Positions 9,394-17,767 of a stretch of 64,000 bases of DNA are shown here, one piece after another; position 1 is the first letter of the stretch, and every line of letters begins with the position of its first letter. The DNA is taken from the NCBI GenBank assembly GCA_004376055.2, contig CP049016.1, positions 868,001-932,000 on the forward strand. The letters run 5' to 3'. Both the position numbers and the translations under genes were made by a program. This stretch comes from Nitrospirales bacterium LBB_01 (GTDB lineage Bacteria; Nitrospirota; Thermodesulfovibrionia; Thermodesulfovibrionales; Magnetobacteriaceae). The notes beneath the pieces are model-generated. The model saw only the letters and a program-made list of their open reading frames with translations. It was not told the origin of the DNA and ran no database searches.

Positions 9394-10572
9394 ATGAGAA
9401 GAGCTGAGGTTGACTTTATCCTTTCAGGGATGCTGGAGAGCGTTGGCAGCGTGTCTGACCTTAACTTTACTGTCGGTAAACCGCTTCAGGTGGAATCCTC
9501 CGGCGTGCTGCTACCGGTGCATCTTGAAGAGATGCCGATAGAGGAACTGACCCCTTATCAGACTGAAATTTTTGCAATGAATCTTATAAACTCTGACAGG
9601 CGGCTTACCGAAAATCTCCTTAGACATGGCTCCTGCGATTTATCTTACTCTTTGCCCGGCAAGGCCAGGTTCAGAGTAAATATTTTTTCACAACGAGGCA
9701 GCTACTCCATTGTTTTGAGAAAACTTGAGTCAAGAATCCCCACACTTGCCGATTTAAAAGTGCCAAAGGTGTTAGGGCAAATTGCGGAGGAAAAAAACGG
9801 ACTTGTACTTATCACCGGTGCTACCGGAAGCGGTAAGTCGTCAACTCTTGCCGCCGTGTTAAATATAATCAATGAAAACAAACAAGTACATGTCCTTACG
9901 CTTGAAGACCCGGTTGAGTTTGTACATCCTCACAAAAAAGCTACTTTTAATCAAAGAGAAATGGGTTTGGATTTTGATAATTTTTCTAACGGACTTAGGG
10001 CAGCTCTCAGGCAAGCCCCAAAGGTCATACTGGTTGGAGAGATGAGAGATAGAGAGACTGTGGAAATCGGTATGACTGCCGCAGAAACCGGACACCTTGT
10101 GCTTTCCACCCTTCATACAATAGACGCCGGACAAACAATAAACAGGATTATCGGCATGTTTGATAAAGAGGAGGAGGTTTTGGTAAGGAACCGCCTCTCA
10201 GACACTGTCCGGTGGATAGTAAGTCAGCGCCTCCTGCCAAAGGTGGGCGGCGGACGGGTTGCAGCAATTGAAATCATGAAAACAAACTTGCGTGTAAAAG
10301 ACAGTCTCATTAACGGTGAGTCGGATGGTAAGACCTTCTACGAAATTATAGACGCCGGCGAGACTTACGGTATGCAGACATTTGACAAGTCCATAATAAA
10401 TCTCTTCAGGGTTGGACTGATAACTGAGGAGACGGCGATGGCTTACGCTTCGCGAAAAGCGCTTGTTGGCCGCGGCTTAGATACGGTAAAGAGCACCAGA
10501 GGCGAAAAAACCACAGACATAGAAAGCCTGTCGCTGGACAGGGAATATGCCCGCAAGGCTAAGACTAAATAG
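9394..10572 (+). CDS. Second PilT-family ATPase (PilU-like)
   Basis: This 392-residue paralogue of the gene before it has Walker A GATGSGKSS (near 146), LTLEDPVEFVH, Walker B VGEMRDRETV (near 212) and TGHLVLSTLHT (near 231). The N-terminal domain differs from PilT, and a charged tail of about 50 residues follows the ATPase core. Tandem PilT and PilU-type ATPases usually work together, with the second as an accessory retraction motor. All catalytic motifs are intact, so it should hydrolyse ATP. The start is an ATG preceded by AGAGGTG. Confidence 0.9.
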   Translation: MRRAEVDFILSGMLESVGSVSDLNFTVGKPLQVESSGVLLPVHLEEMPIEELTPYQTEIFAMNLINSDRRLTENLLRHGSCDLSYSLPGKARFRVNIFSQRGSYSIVLRKLESRIPTLADLKVPKVLGQIAEEKNGLVLITGATGSGKSSTLAAVLNIINENKQVHVLTLEDPVEFVHPHKKATFNQREMGLDFDNFSNGLRAALRQAPKVILVGEMRDRETVEIGMTAAETGHLVLSTLHTIDAGQTINRIIGMFDKEEEVLVRNRLSDTVRWIVSQRLLPKVGGGRVAAIEIMKTNLRVKDSLINGESDGKTFYEIIDAGETYGMQTFDKSIINLFRVGLITEETAMAYASRKALVGRGLDTVKSTRGEKTTDIESLSLDREYARKAKTK

Positions 10573-10611
10573 CATTCCGATTAATAGAAAGAGGAAGGGA
10601 GAGGGGGATAC

Positions 10612-11091
10612 ATGTCACAGCAAAACTATCGTGGAATGGATTTTGAGCACTACACTGAGGGGTTTATGGACTCTCTTGTCTGTGATGATAATCAGAGCAA
10701 CCTTAAAATCATAAGTGAAACCCTTAAAGATTTGAAATGCAATGTGGTCGTATCGCCCGACTTAGAAAATGCCTTTGACCGCATCAGATATAATCAGTTT
10801 GACGTACTGGTTCTTAATGAAACCTTTGGCGGCGGAGATCCTGAAAAAAACGAACTGCTTGAAACATATCAAACTATGCCCATCAACAACAGAAGACGGA
10901 TATTTCTTGCCCTTATCGGTACTAATTTCAAAACGCTGGACAATATGACGGCCTACATTAAAAGCGTAAATGTGGTTATAAACATAAATGACCTGCCTAA
11001 TTTAAAAGTAATCCTGACTAAGGCAATATCTGAAAACGATCAGTTTTATAAGGTGTTTAAGGGGGTTCTTACAGAACTGGGTAAGACCTGA
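10612..11091 (+). CDS. Degenerate receiver-domain protein
   Basis: This 159-residue protein keeps the receiver fold pattern: a VCDDN acidic pocket near residue 24, a DVLVL beta-3 strand and the helix spacing of CheY. The phosphoacceptor Asp is replaced by Asn (VLVLNETFGG), and the conserved lysine loop near the C-terminus reads VNVVININD with no Lys-Pro. It is therefore probably a phosphorylation-independent pseudo-receiver. It lies 39 bp after the PilU-like gene in the same run, which suggests a protein-protein switch or adaptor on the pilus motor. That role is inference from position. Confidence 0.7.
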   Translation: MSQQNYRGMDFEHYTEGFMDSLVCDDNQSNLKIISETLKDLKCNVVVSPDLENAFDRIRYNQFDVLVLNETFGGGDPEKNELLETYQTMPINNRRRIFLALIGTNFKTLDNMTAYIKSVNVVININDLPNLKVILTKAISENDQFYKVFKGVLTELGKT

Positions 11092-11134
11092 TGGCGGTAA
11101 CGCTCAAAGGCGTAACAGTTTAGTATAGATTCTA

Positions 11135-12235
11135 ATGTCAGACATATCATCACATCTACATGGCGGCGATGTTTACTCGTTGTCTGAATTGCTAAAGATA
11201 CCTGAGAGAAAGATAATTGATTTCAGCTCCTCACCTAATCCTCTTGGCGTCTCTAAAAAGGTAAAAGCCGAAATTCGCAAATACCTTAAATTTCTAAATA
11301 ATTACCCAGACACAGAGTGCAGAAGGCTTACAAAGGTTCTTGCCGGGCGTTATAGCGTCAGTACAGAAAATATCATCTGTGGCAATGGCAGCACTGAGTT
11401 GATATACCTAATCGTACGAGCATTAAAACCTCAAAAAGCGCTTATCGTTTCACCCACATTCAGCGAATATGAGCGGGCGCTTTCCATGTATGGGGTCAGT
11501 GATATTTCCTTCTTTTCGCTTAACGAAACTGATAATTTTAAACTTGATGTGCAGGCTTTTATGGAAATGATGAAAGGAAACGATATAGCATTTCTCTGTA
11601 ATCCAAATACTCCAACTGCCGGATTTATAAGTAAGGAGGATATGCTAAAGATTGCCGCAGCAGCACATGAGTTTGGCTGTTACCTTATAGTGGATGAGGC
11701 GTTTATGGATTTCTTGTACACTCACAGTAAAAACCCTGATGGCTTTAGTATGATTGACGGTGTTTTAAAAAATCCGCATCTCATAGTTTTAAAGTCATTC
11801 ACTAAGTTTTATGCTCTGTGCGGTCTTAGGATAGGAGCTGTTTTTTTGGACGAACGGCTGACGAGTCTTTTAAAAACACACAAGGAACCATGGACAGTTA
11901 ACACGCTTTCTCAGAGGGCGTTAGTTACTGCGCTTAAAGACAATGTTTATGAGCGTGACACATTTGCTCTTCTAAAGACTGAAAAAGCATTTTTTGAAAA
12001 ATCACTAAATAAACTTGAAATTCAATATTTCCAATCTCAAGTTAACTTTTATCTGATTAAAGATAAACGGGCGCTTCATATTTATGAAAAACTCAAAAAC
12101 CGGAGCATATTGCTAAGAAGTTGCGCTAACTACAGAGGATTAAACGAGCAATTCTTAAGAGTATCGGTAAAAACCCACAGAGAAAACTCAGTTTTATTTA
12201 AAACCGTATCAAATATCCTATCCCATATAGATTAG
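11135..12235 (+). CDS. Class I/II aminotransferase, CobD-like (threonine-phosphate decarboxylase) or HisC-like
   Basis: This is a PLP-dependent fold type I enzyme of 366 residues. An N-terminal HLHGGDVY followed by IDFSSSPNPLG is characteristic of CobD, which makes (R)-1-amino-2-propanol phosphate for the cobalamin lower-ligand arm. Other motifs are CGNGSTELIY (phosphate binding), CNPNTPTAG, VDEAFMDF and LKSFTKFYALCGLRIG, which contains the PLP lysine. Histidinol-phosphate aminotransferase is the alternative, since the families are close. A cobalt/nickel ECF transporter lies about 20 kb away, but no other cobalamin genes are in the window. Confidence 0.8.
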   Translation: MSDISSHLHGGDVYSLSELLKIPERKIIDFSSSPNPLGVSKKVKAEIRKYLKFLNNYPDTECRRLTKVLAGRYSVSTENIICGNGSTELIYLIVRALKPQKALIVSPTFSEYERALSMYGVSDISFFSLNETDNFKLDVQAFMEMMKGNDIAFLCNPNTPTAGFISKEDMLKIAAAAHEFGCYLIVDEAFMDFLYTHSKNPDGFSMIDGVLKNPHLIVLKSFTKFYALCGLRIGAVFLDERLTSLLKTHKEPWTVNTLSQRALVTALKDNVYERDTFALLKTEKAFFEKSLNKLEIQYFQSQVNFYLIKDKRALHIYEKLKNRSILLRSCANYRGLNEQFLRVSVKTHRENSVLFKTVSNILSHID

Positions 12236-12240
12236 CTTTC

Positions 12241-12540
12241 AAAAAATAAGTTGGCATTGTCGTCAACTCTGTTAATAAAAAATTGGATTCCTGCTTTCGC
12301 AGGAATGACAAAAGAAGACAGAATGACTGTAGTCCACCCTTCCTTGTCATTCCCGCCTGCGAGCGGGAATCCAGTCCTTTAATACCAAGTTGCACTCTAA
12401 ACTGTACGAATAAAGATGAGATTACCACGTCGCTAACGCTCCTCGTAATGACGGATAGGGATGCCATACAGCCTCACGCCATCATTGCGAACCCCCAAAG
12501 GGGGTGTGGCAATCTCCTCCTTTGAACGCTACTCGGTATA
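12241..12540. repeat. Two adjacent miniature repeats (palindromic type A and type B)
   Basis: This gap holds no gene. From 12283 to 12380 lies a type A element: two imperfect palindromes, GGATTCCTGCTTTCGCAGGA and ATTCCCGCCTGCGAGCGGGA, pointing at each other. From about 12380 to 12540 lies a type B element. Its ends, ATACCAAGTTGCACTC on the left and GAACGCTACTCGGTAT on the right, form an imperfect terminal inverted repeat. Its interior has CGCTAACGCTCCTCGTAATG facing ATCATTGCGAAC. The same parts recur elsewhere in the window. Confidence 0.8.
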
Positions 12541-12602
12541 AATACATCATTTGCTGAAAGAAAACTCTCTTCCAGAGTTAACTCAATAAGCATTTTAATT
12601 TT

Positions 12603-13487
12603 TTAAAATTGACTTGGCAATAAGGCCAGGTGTCTAAGCATGGAGCGTTTTGAAACAGACGATGTATCCGGCTTAAAAATTTTACCTTTGGTTTTAAGTC
12701 CAATAGGTGTCTTCTTTTTAGATAATTCAATTATCAGATAAGTTATACCGGAAATTCTATTTTCTAACGATTCGACAGGAAAATTTTCAAAATCAATCAC
12801 TACCGGCTGAAATGTCAGCGAGGACAGCTCTTTGGTCTTAAGTGTGCCTGTGCGTGCTGTGGCTTTCCAATGAACGTACTTAAGGGGGTCGCCTGCCACG
12901 TAATCCCGCACTGAGATTAACTCTGAATCATACCCTGCTCTGTCTGAAGAACTCTCGCCTTTAGAAAATCTTGTCTTTTCGCTTATAAGAGGAATGCTGC
13001 ATTTGCGAGGCTCAGGATAGACTACAATATCGGTTTTAATTTCTAATTGACGATATCTGGTAAACAAATTAAATGGGTAAACCGAGGAAACCTCTATGGA
13101 GTCAATAGTTGTAATTCCCCTATGAGGAAACTGCATCTGCACAGTTTTTTGCTCTTTAGCGTTTGGCCCGACATAAGGAAACAGAATTTCATTGCCGTAA
13201 ACTCTGACCCTTACAAGTGAGGCCGGCAAATATGTCTTTTGATTAATCAGCGTTACACGCAGCGGAAACTCCCTGTTAGCATATACATCATCAGGAAACT
13301 CAAGCATGACCTGAAGCTTAAAAATATTCTTTCTGCCAAACGCTCCAGAGATGGCCATAAAACTTAAAATTGCCGCCGTTATAAGGTATATGAGATTGTT
13401 ACCCGTGTTTGTAGCCGACACACCGATAAGTATCGACAGCACAATGTAAATAGTACCGGCTTTGTTAACTTTTATACCATGCTGCAT
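12603..13487 (-). CDS. DUF58 domain protein
   Basis: Two N-terminal membrane segments containing NTGNNLIYLITA are followed by a DUF58 domain with the signature VRDYVAGDPLKYVHWKATAR near residues 205-225. DUF58 proteins are membrane-linked, VWA-like partners of MoxR ATPases, and a moxR gene lies just upstream in the same direction. The frame is open to 13529, but the family normally begins just before the first membrane helix. The ATG at 13487 (MQHGIKVNKAG) fits that, and the extra 14 codons lie in a repeated sequence. The third usual partner, a VWA/BatA-type protein, is not present here. Confidence 0.85.
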   Translation of the reverse strand: MQHGIKVNKAGTIYIVLSILIGVSATNTGNNLIYLITAAILSFMAISGAFGRKNIFKLQVMLEFPDDVYANREFPLRVTLINQKTYLPASLVRVRVYGNEILFPYVGPNAKEQKTVQMQFPHRGITTIDSIEVSSVYPFNLFTRYRQLEIKTDIVVYPEPRKCSIPLISEKTRFSKGESSSDRAGYDSELISVRDYVAGDPLKYVHWKATARTGTLKTKELSSLTFQPVVIDFENFPVESLENRISGITYLIIELSKKKTPIGLKTKGKIFKPDTSSVSKRSMLRHLALLPSQF

Positions 13488-13592
13488 TCTATCGCCTAAC
13501 TTCGTTGGCATCGTCAAAAAGCTCCTCAACGTACTAAAAGTACGCCTGCGTCGCTTTCTCCTTGCCGCCTTGTTATACTCTGACTGCCACTT
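13488..13592. repeat. Type C repeat between moxR and the DUF58 gene
   Basis: The gap contains a small palindrome (CGTACTAAAAGTACG, 13529-13543) and a stretch whose minus strand reads CCAACGAAGTTAGGCGAT. Nearly the same 18 bases occur again at about 24766-24783, as CTAACGAAGTTAGGCGAT. The rest is GC-richer than its surroundings. This looks like a dispersed intergenic repeat rather than coding sequence. Confidence 0.5.
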
Positions 13593-13599
13593 GGTATTA

Positions 13600-14535
13600 T
13601 TACAGAGGGGTGGGAATTTTTTCTAAGAGCGATCTTATTATCTCCCTTTTGGTATCGGCGTCAAACTCCTCCTTAAAGAGCACCCTGTGAGGGATGGTAA
13701 ACTCAGCCAGCGCTTTTATATCCTCTGGGATTACGTAATCTCTGCCGTCAAAGAAGGCATGTGCCCGGGCTGTGTGGGCTAAAGCAAGCGCTCCGCGGGT
13801 GGACACACCTGCTATAAGGTGTTTGCTCGTGCGTGTCGCCTCTATGATATTTAACGAATAGTCAAGAATTTTTTCGGATATAAAAACGTTTTTACGAATG
13901 CTGTCTTGAATATTAACACAGTCCTCACTGTTTAAAAACGGCTTTAACGAGTACAACTCCTCACGTCTGCTGCCTCCCCTTATAATATCCATCTCAGCTT
14001 TCCTGTTAGGATAACCGATACCGATTTTCATCATAAACCTGTCCAGTTGAGACTCTGGAAGGGGAAACGTTCCATAATGTTCAATCGGGTTCTGGGTGGC
14101 TATGACAAAAAACGGTCTGGCAAGCTTGTAGGTTGTCTCCTCAATTGTTACCTGTTTTTCCCCCATAGCCTCAAGGAGTGCGCTTTGGGTCTTAGGGGTT
14201 GCCCTGTTTATCTCATCAACGAGGACGATGTTACTGAAAATTGGCCCCTTACGAAATTCAAATTCCCCCTTAGCCTTGTTAAAAATGGAAAGACCGGTTA
14301 TGTCTGTTGGCAGAAGGTCGCTTGTGCACTGAATTCTGCCAAACGTAAGCCCTAGCGCTCTGGCAATGCCTATAGCAAGTGTAGTTTTACCAAGCCCCGG
14401 CAAGTCCTCAATAAGGAGATGTCCGCGTGAAAAAAACGCTATCAAAGACAGCTTTAAAGCATTTTCCTTACCTTGAAGATACTTTGAAAGCTCTTTTAAA
14501 ATAGCTGATATGGCTTCATTTTTAATTTCCGGCAT
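13600..14535 (-). CDS. MoxR-family AAA+ ATPase
   Basis: MoxR ATPases act as chaperones for assembly or metal insertion, generally with DUF58 and VWA proteins. Visible motifs are Walker A EDLPGLGKTTL (near residue 43), Walker B ILVDEINRATP, sensor 1 FVIATQNPIEHYGTFPLPES and the family-typical STRGALALAHTARAHAFF. The size, about 310 residues, is normal. A GTG at 14559 would add eight residues; I prefer the ATG at 14535, although neither has a strong ribosome binding site. The DUF58 gene follows about 110 bp downstream, across a type C repeat. Confidence 0.92.
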   Translation of the reverse strand: MPEIKNEAISAILKELSKYLQGKENALKLSLIAFFSRGHLLIEDLPGLGKTTLAIGIARALGLTFGRIQCTSDLLPTDITGLSIFNKAKGEFEFRKGPIFSNIVLVDEINRATPKTQSALLEAMGEKQVTIEETTYKLARPFFVIATQNPIEHYGTFPLPESQLDRFMMKIGIGYPNRKAEMDIIRGGSRREELYSLKPFLNSEDCVNIQDSIRKNVFISEKILDYSLNIIEATRTSKHLIAGVSTRGALALAHTARAHAFFDGRDYVIPEDIKALAEFTIPHRVLFKEEFDADTKREIIRSLLEKIPTPL

Positions 14536-14612
14536 ATTTTCGTAAAGATATGGTAACACAGGATGAGTTTAAGTTGCAAAGATACAAGTAATTTATATAC
14601 TGTAGTGATTCC

Positions 14613-14906
14613 TTAGTTAACGGAACACGGAGTTATGGCCTCAACCTCCTTAGAGTATATTTTTTTAGCCTCCTCCAAATCATAAAGGGTTTGCAGGTTT
14701 AACCAAAACTCAGGTGGAACATTAAAATATTTACCAAGCTTCAAAGCGGTTTCGGTTGTTATATTTCTTTTACCTTTTATGATTTGGCTTAGACGTGTCT
14801 GAGTTAATCCGGTTTCTTTATAGAGTCTATATACAGATATACACATAGGCATAAGAAACTCCTCTTTAAGTATCTCTCCGGGGTGAATATTGTTTAAAGT
14901 AGTCAT
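14613..14906 (-). CDS. higA: HigA-family antitoxin (XRE-type helix-turn-helix)
   Basis: The 97-residue protein starts with IHPGEILKEEFL, the hallmark of the HigA/VapI group. A helix-turn-helix follows (GLTQTRLSQIIKGKRNITTE), then the conserved PPEFWLNLQTLYDLEEAKK tail. It should neutralise HigB and repress the module. It follows the HigB reading frame, in the toxin-first order normal for higBA. AGGAGAAAATGAA precedes its ATG. The antitoxin is intact although the toxin is frameshifted. Confidence 0.9.
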   Translation of the reverse strand: MTTLNNIHPGEILKEEFLMPMCISVYRLYKETGLTQTRLSQIIKGKRNITTETALKLGKYFNVPPEFWLNLQTLYDLEEAKKIYSKEVEAITPCSVN

Positions 14907-14922
14907 TTCATTTTCTCCTATT

Positions 14923-15209
14923 TTAATGATAATCAGTTATCTCTACATCATAAGCATTATTGTTATGCATCTAAAGCATATCCGCCACTTTTCATTAATT
15001 CTTATACTCAATAGACCCTCTCTGTTTCCTTTAAGCACCTCAAGTTTATTGCCAGGAGGAACAGCCAATGTCTCAATATTTGTAGCAGCTGCGATCATTC
15101 TTAATTTTCTCCTTGCAATATTATACAAGGTGGATGGAAGTCTAATTTTTTTGGAAAAATACCCTTCCCAAATAAGCCTTGCATCTTCATTCTTAAAAGA
15201 TACTATCAC
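14923..15209 (-). pseudogene. higB: HigB-family toxin with a frameshift near the C-terminus
   Basis: HigB is a RelE-fold, ribosome-dependent mRNA endonuclease. The open frame from 15209 matches the family through LEVLKGNREGLLSIRINEKW and ICFR, then runs into an unrelated tail and stops at 14943. One frame over, directly after that point, the minus strand encodes HNNNAYDVEITDYH and a stop at 14923, which is the expected end of HigB. A single missing base after AGATG, restoring TGG for the usual Trp, would repair the gene. The intact gene would end 16 bp before higA. Either the toxin is inactivated or this is a sequencing error. Confidence 0.85.
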
Positions 15210-15321
15210 TGTTGTATAGTAACATTATACGATAGTATCTGTCTATAGAAAACTACTTGAGACTTATAATGGGAATTCAATGTGAGTCAGTTGCAGGATT
15301 AGCAGTAAGTACAGAAATTTT

Positions 15322-15350
15322 AAGGGGAAGGACTATAAGTCCTTCCCCTT
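15322..15350. terminator. Strong inverted repeat downstream of hppA
   Basis: Arms of 13 bp (AAGGGGAAGGACT / AGTCCTTCCCCTT) are separated by 3 bp, 23 bp beyond the hppA stop. The arms match perfectly. The T-run is short on the minus strand (AAAATTT follows) and better on the plus strand (TTATTTATATTTT). It probably ends hppA transcription and may act in both directions. Confidence 0.6.
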
Positions 15351-15372
15351 ATTTATATTTTCCTTTACTATC

Positions 15373-17520
15373 TTAAATGAAAAGAGGTGCTAAAACGAGA
15401 GTGATAGTGGAAAGGAGTTTAATTAACACGTGAAGCGAGGGGCCTGCGGTGTCTTTAAATGGATCGCCAACAGTGTCACCGGCAACAGCGGCCTTGTGAG
15501 CAAAGGAGCCTTTACCGCCCATATTTCCGGCTTCAATGAATTTCTTAGCGTTATCCCATGCACCGCCTGCGTTATTAAAAAACGTTGCCATTAGAATTCC
15601 GGCAATTGTTCCAACCATAATAAGCGCCGCCACAGCCTCAGCGCCCTTTCCAACCTGCTTAAACAACAATCCCACAACAATAGGGCTAAGCGTTGCTACA
15701 AGACCTGGAAGAACCATCTGCTTAAGTGCTCCCTTTGTTACGATATCAACACAGCGGCCATAATCTGGCTTCTCTGTTCCGGCTAAAATACCGGGTTTTT
15801 CCCTGAACTGGTCTCTCACGTCCTGAATGACGTAGTAAGCTGCCGTTCCTACTGCCTTAACTGCAAGCGCTGAGAAGATAAACACAAGGGCTGCGCCAAG
15901 TAGCGCTCCAACAAACACTACCGGATCAGCCAAATCAACTGACTCTATTTTATGTCCATAGTTGCTGACCTCATCAAGGTATGCTCTGAAGAGCAAGAAG
16001 GCAGCAAGTGCTGCTGAGCCTATTGCATAACCCTTTGTAAGCGCCTTTGTAGTGTTACCGGCTGCGTCAAGTTTATCTGTTCTGTTTCTTACGTCCTCCG
16101 GCTGGTCGCTCATTTCGATAATACCGCCGGCGTTGTCAGAAATTGGTCCAAAAGTGTCCATAGCTAGAACATAAGCGGCCGGCCCAAGCATTCCCATCGT
16201 CGCAACTGCTGTGCCAAAAATTCCTGCGTTTGGAAATCCAGAATGGAGCCCTAAGTAGTAGGCTATCAGCAAAGAGGCTGATATTGCAATCGCTGTAGGC
16301 GCTGTACATTCAAGTCCTATTGCCACACCGGTTATGATGTTTGTGGCAGGGCCTGTCTGACTTGACTCAGCTATGGAGCGAACAGGTCTGAACCTAAACT
16401 CTGTGTAGTACTCAGTGATGTAAATAAACACAACCGATGTCAACACACCTACAACTCCAGCCATAAACAGGTATATCCATGCGCTGGGATAGTCAGGATG
16501 TGCAAACAGAATTTTACTTGCTATAGCAAGACCAATTATGGCCAGCACAACAGTTACATAGTAACCCCTGTTAAGCCCGGCCATAGGTTCCTCGTCTTCT
16601 CTGATTTTAACAAACAAAATACCCACAATTGACGCTATTATGCCAAAAGCTCTGGCAAGCAATGGGAACATCATAACGCCTATAACCCAAAGCGGGTCAA
16701 CGCCAGGTATGCCTTTGGCCATAACGGCAGCCAAAATCATAGCTCCGATGTTCTCAGCAGCGGTGGACTCAAAAAGGTCGGCACCACGGCCTGCGCAGTC
16801 ACCAACGTTGTCGCCAACCAGGTCGGCAATAACAGCCGGGTTTCTTGGATCATCCTCTGGGATTCCTGCCTCTACCTTTCCAACAAGGTCAGCGCCCACA
16901 TCAGCTGCCTTAGTGTAAATACCGCCGCCTAACTGGGCAAACAGTGCCACAAAAGAAGCGCCAAAACCATAACCTACTATCATAAATGGAATCTTAGTGG
17001 CCTCCACGTTTGAAAATACTTTAACCAGCACATAAAGACCGGTAACACCAAGCAAGCTCATACAGACCACCATAAGGCCGGATACTGCGCCGCCCCTGAG
17101 AGCTATCTGCAGAGCATCGTTTACACTGTAACGGGCTGCAGAAGCTGTTCTTATGTTACTTCTTATACTGACCCACATGCCGATGTAACCGGCAAACAGT
17201 GAGCATATCGCCCCGAAGACAAAAGATAAGGTTATCCATATAGACAGCTCAATGCTTGAAGAGACAGGGTCAAAATCCTGGTGCTGCCTTATGATCCCAT
17301 ATCCTATGAATAACACCACCGAAAAAATCGCTGCAAGTAATACTATCGTTTTATACTGCCTTTTTAAAAAGGCATTGGCACCCTCTCTTATAGCATCCGA
17401 TATAGCTCTCATGTTGTCCGTGCCGTCATCTTTTGCTAAAACCCATTTGGCAAACATGAAAGCTACGATAATGCCAACAATGCTGATACCGAATATCAGC
17501 GCCAGCAAGACATTTTCCAT
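15373..17520 (-). CDS. hppA: K+-independent H+-translocating membrane pyrophosphatase
   Basis: This integral membrane protein couples pyrophosphate hydrolysis to proton export. The 715 residues give about 16 membrane segments. Signature motifs are IYTKAADVGADLVGKVEAG with DDPRNPAVIADLVGDNVGDC (substrate and Mg2+ site), DNAGGIIEMS, and the C-terminal FNNAGGAWDNAKKFIE with GDTVGDPFKDTAGPS. In this family the residue after GNTT separates K+-dependent (Ala) from K+-independent (Lys) enzymes. Here it reads GNTTKALTKG, so the K+-independent H+-pumping type is expected. It has its own consensus promoter and a long leader. Confidence 0.96.
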   Translation of the reverse strand: MENVLLALIFGISIVGIIVAFMFAKWVLAKDDGTDNMRAISDAIREGANAFLKRQYKTIVLLAAIFSVVLFIGYGIIRQHQDFDPVSSSIELSIWITLSFVFGAICSLFAGYIGMWVSIRSNIRTASAARYSVNDALQIALRGGAVSGLMVVCMSLLGVTGLYVLVKVFSNVEATKIPFMIVGYGFGASFVALFAQLGGGIYTKAADVGADLVGKVEAGIPEDDPRNPAVIADLVGDNVGDCAGRGADLFESTAAENIGAMILAAVMAKGIPGVDPLWVIGVMMFPLLARAFGIIASIVGILFVKIREDEEPMAGLNRGYYVTVVLAIIGLAIASKILFAHPDYPSAWIYLFMAGVVGVLTSVVFIYITEYYTEFRFRPVRSIAESSQTGPATNIITGVAIGLECTAPTAIAISASLLIAYYLGLHSGFPNAGIFGTAVATMGMLGPAAYVLAMDTFGPISDNAGGIIEMSDQPEDVRNRTDKLDAAGNTTKALTKGYAIGSAALAAFLLFRAYLDEVSNYGHKIESVDLADPVVFVGALLGAALVFIFSALAVKAVGTAAYYVIQDVRDQFREKPGILAGTEKPDYGRCVDIVTKGALKQMVLPGLVATLSPIVVGLLFKQVGKGAEAVAALIMVGTIAGILMATFFNNAGGAWDNAKKFIEAGNMGGKGSFAHKAAVAGDTVGDPFKDTAGPSLHVLIKLLSTITLVLAPLFI

Positions 17521-17732
17521 AACTCCTTAATCTCCTTGACGTTTTATTATGTACAGTTGCCGCACAATGTGCGACCTGCTCTAACCGATTACACCTGTGT
17601 GCAGCCACATTGACGCCGCTATACGCACATCTCTTATTTGCTTAGGAATGGCTAAACAGATGCAACCATATCTCAAACCGTGGGACCGCCTTGTCACCGG
17701 CAAACTAACCGGATTGTGGTTATAAACCATAA
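17521..17732 (-). ncRNA. Long, apparently structured 5' leader of hppA (unknown class)
   Basis: The promoter at 17739-17767 predicts a leader of about 210 nt before the hppA ATG. The leader is GC-richer than nearby spacers and has no open frame of note. On the minus strand, AGTTTGCCG near its start can pair with CGGCAACT near its end (one bulged base), closing a domain of about 140 nt. Inside are a 6-bp palindrome CGCACATTGTGCG and other short complementary segments. I do not recognise a known riboswitch; fluoride, c-di-GMP and ydaO-type consensus motifs are not evident. Confidence 0.4.
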
Positions 17733-17738
17733 CTTCAG

Positions 17739-17767
17739 ATTATATACTTTTTGTAGCGTATTGTCAA
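17739..17767 (-). promoter_or_regulatory. Perfect-consensus sigma-70 promoter of hppA
   Basis: On the minus strand TTGACA and TATAAT are separated by exactly 17 bp, a full match to both consensus hexamers. The site overlaps the last codon of the upstream acyltransferase gene. The predicted start of transcription is near 17732. Confidence 0.85.

Noticed and set aside
12283-12525. 80-codon plus frame over the repeats at 12.3-12.5 kb, and the opposing minus frame
   Set aside because: It is made of repeat sequence (the DSCFRRNDK-type translation recurs at other copies) and has no independent support.
17521-17732. Fluoride or c-di-GMP riboswitch before hppA
   Set aside because: I looked for the conserved core sequences of these classes on the minus strand and did not find them; the leader is reported only as an unknown structured candidate.
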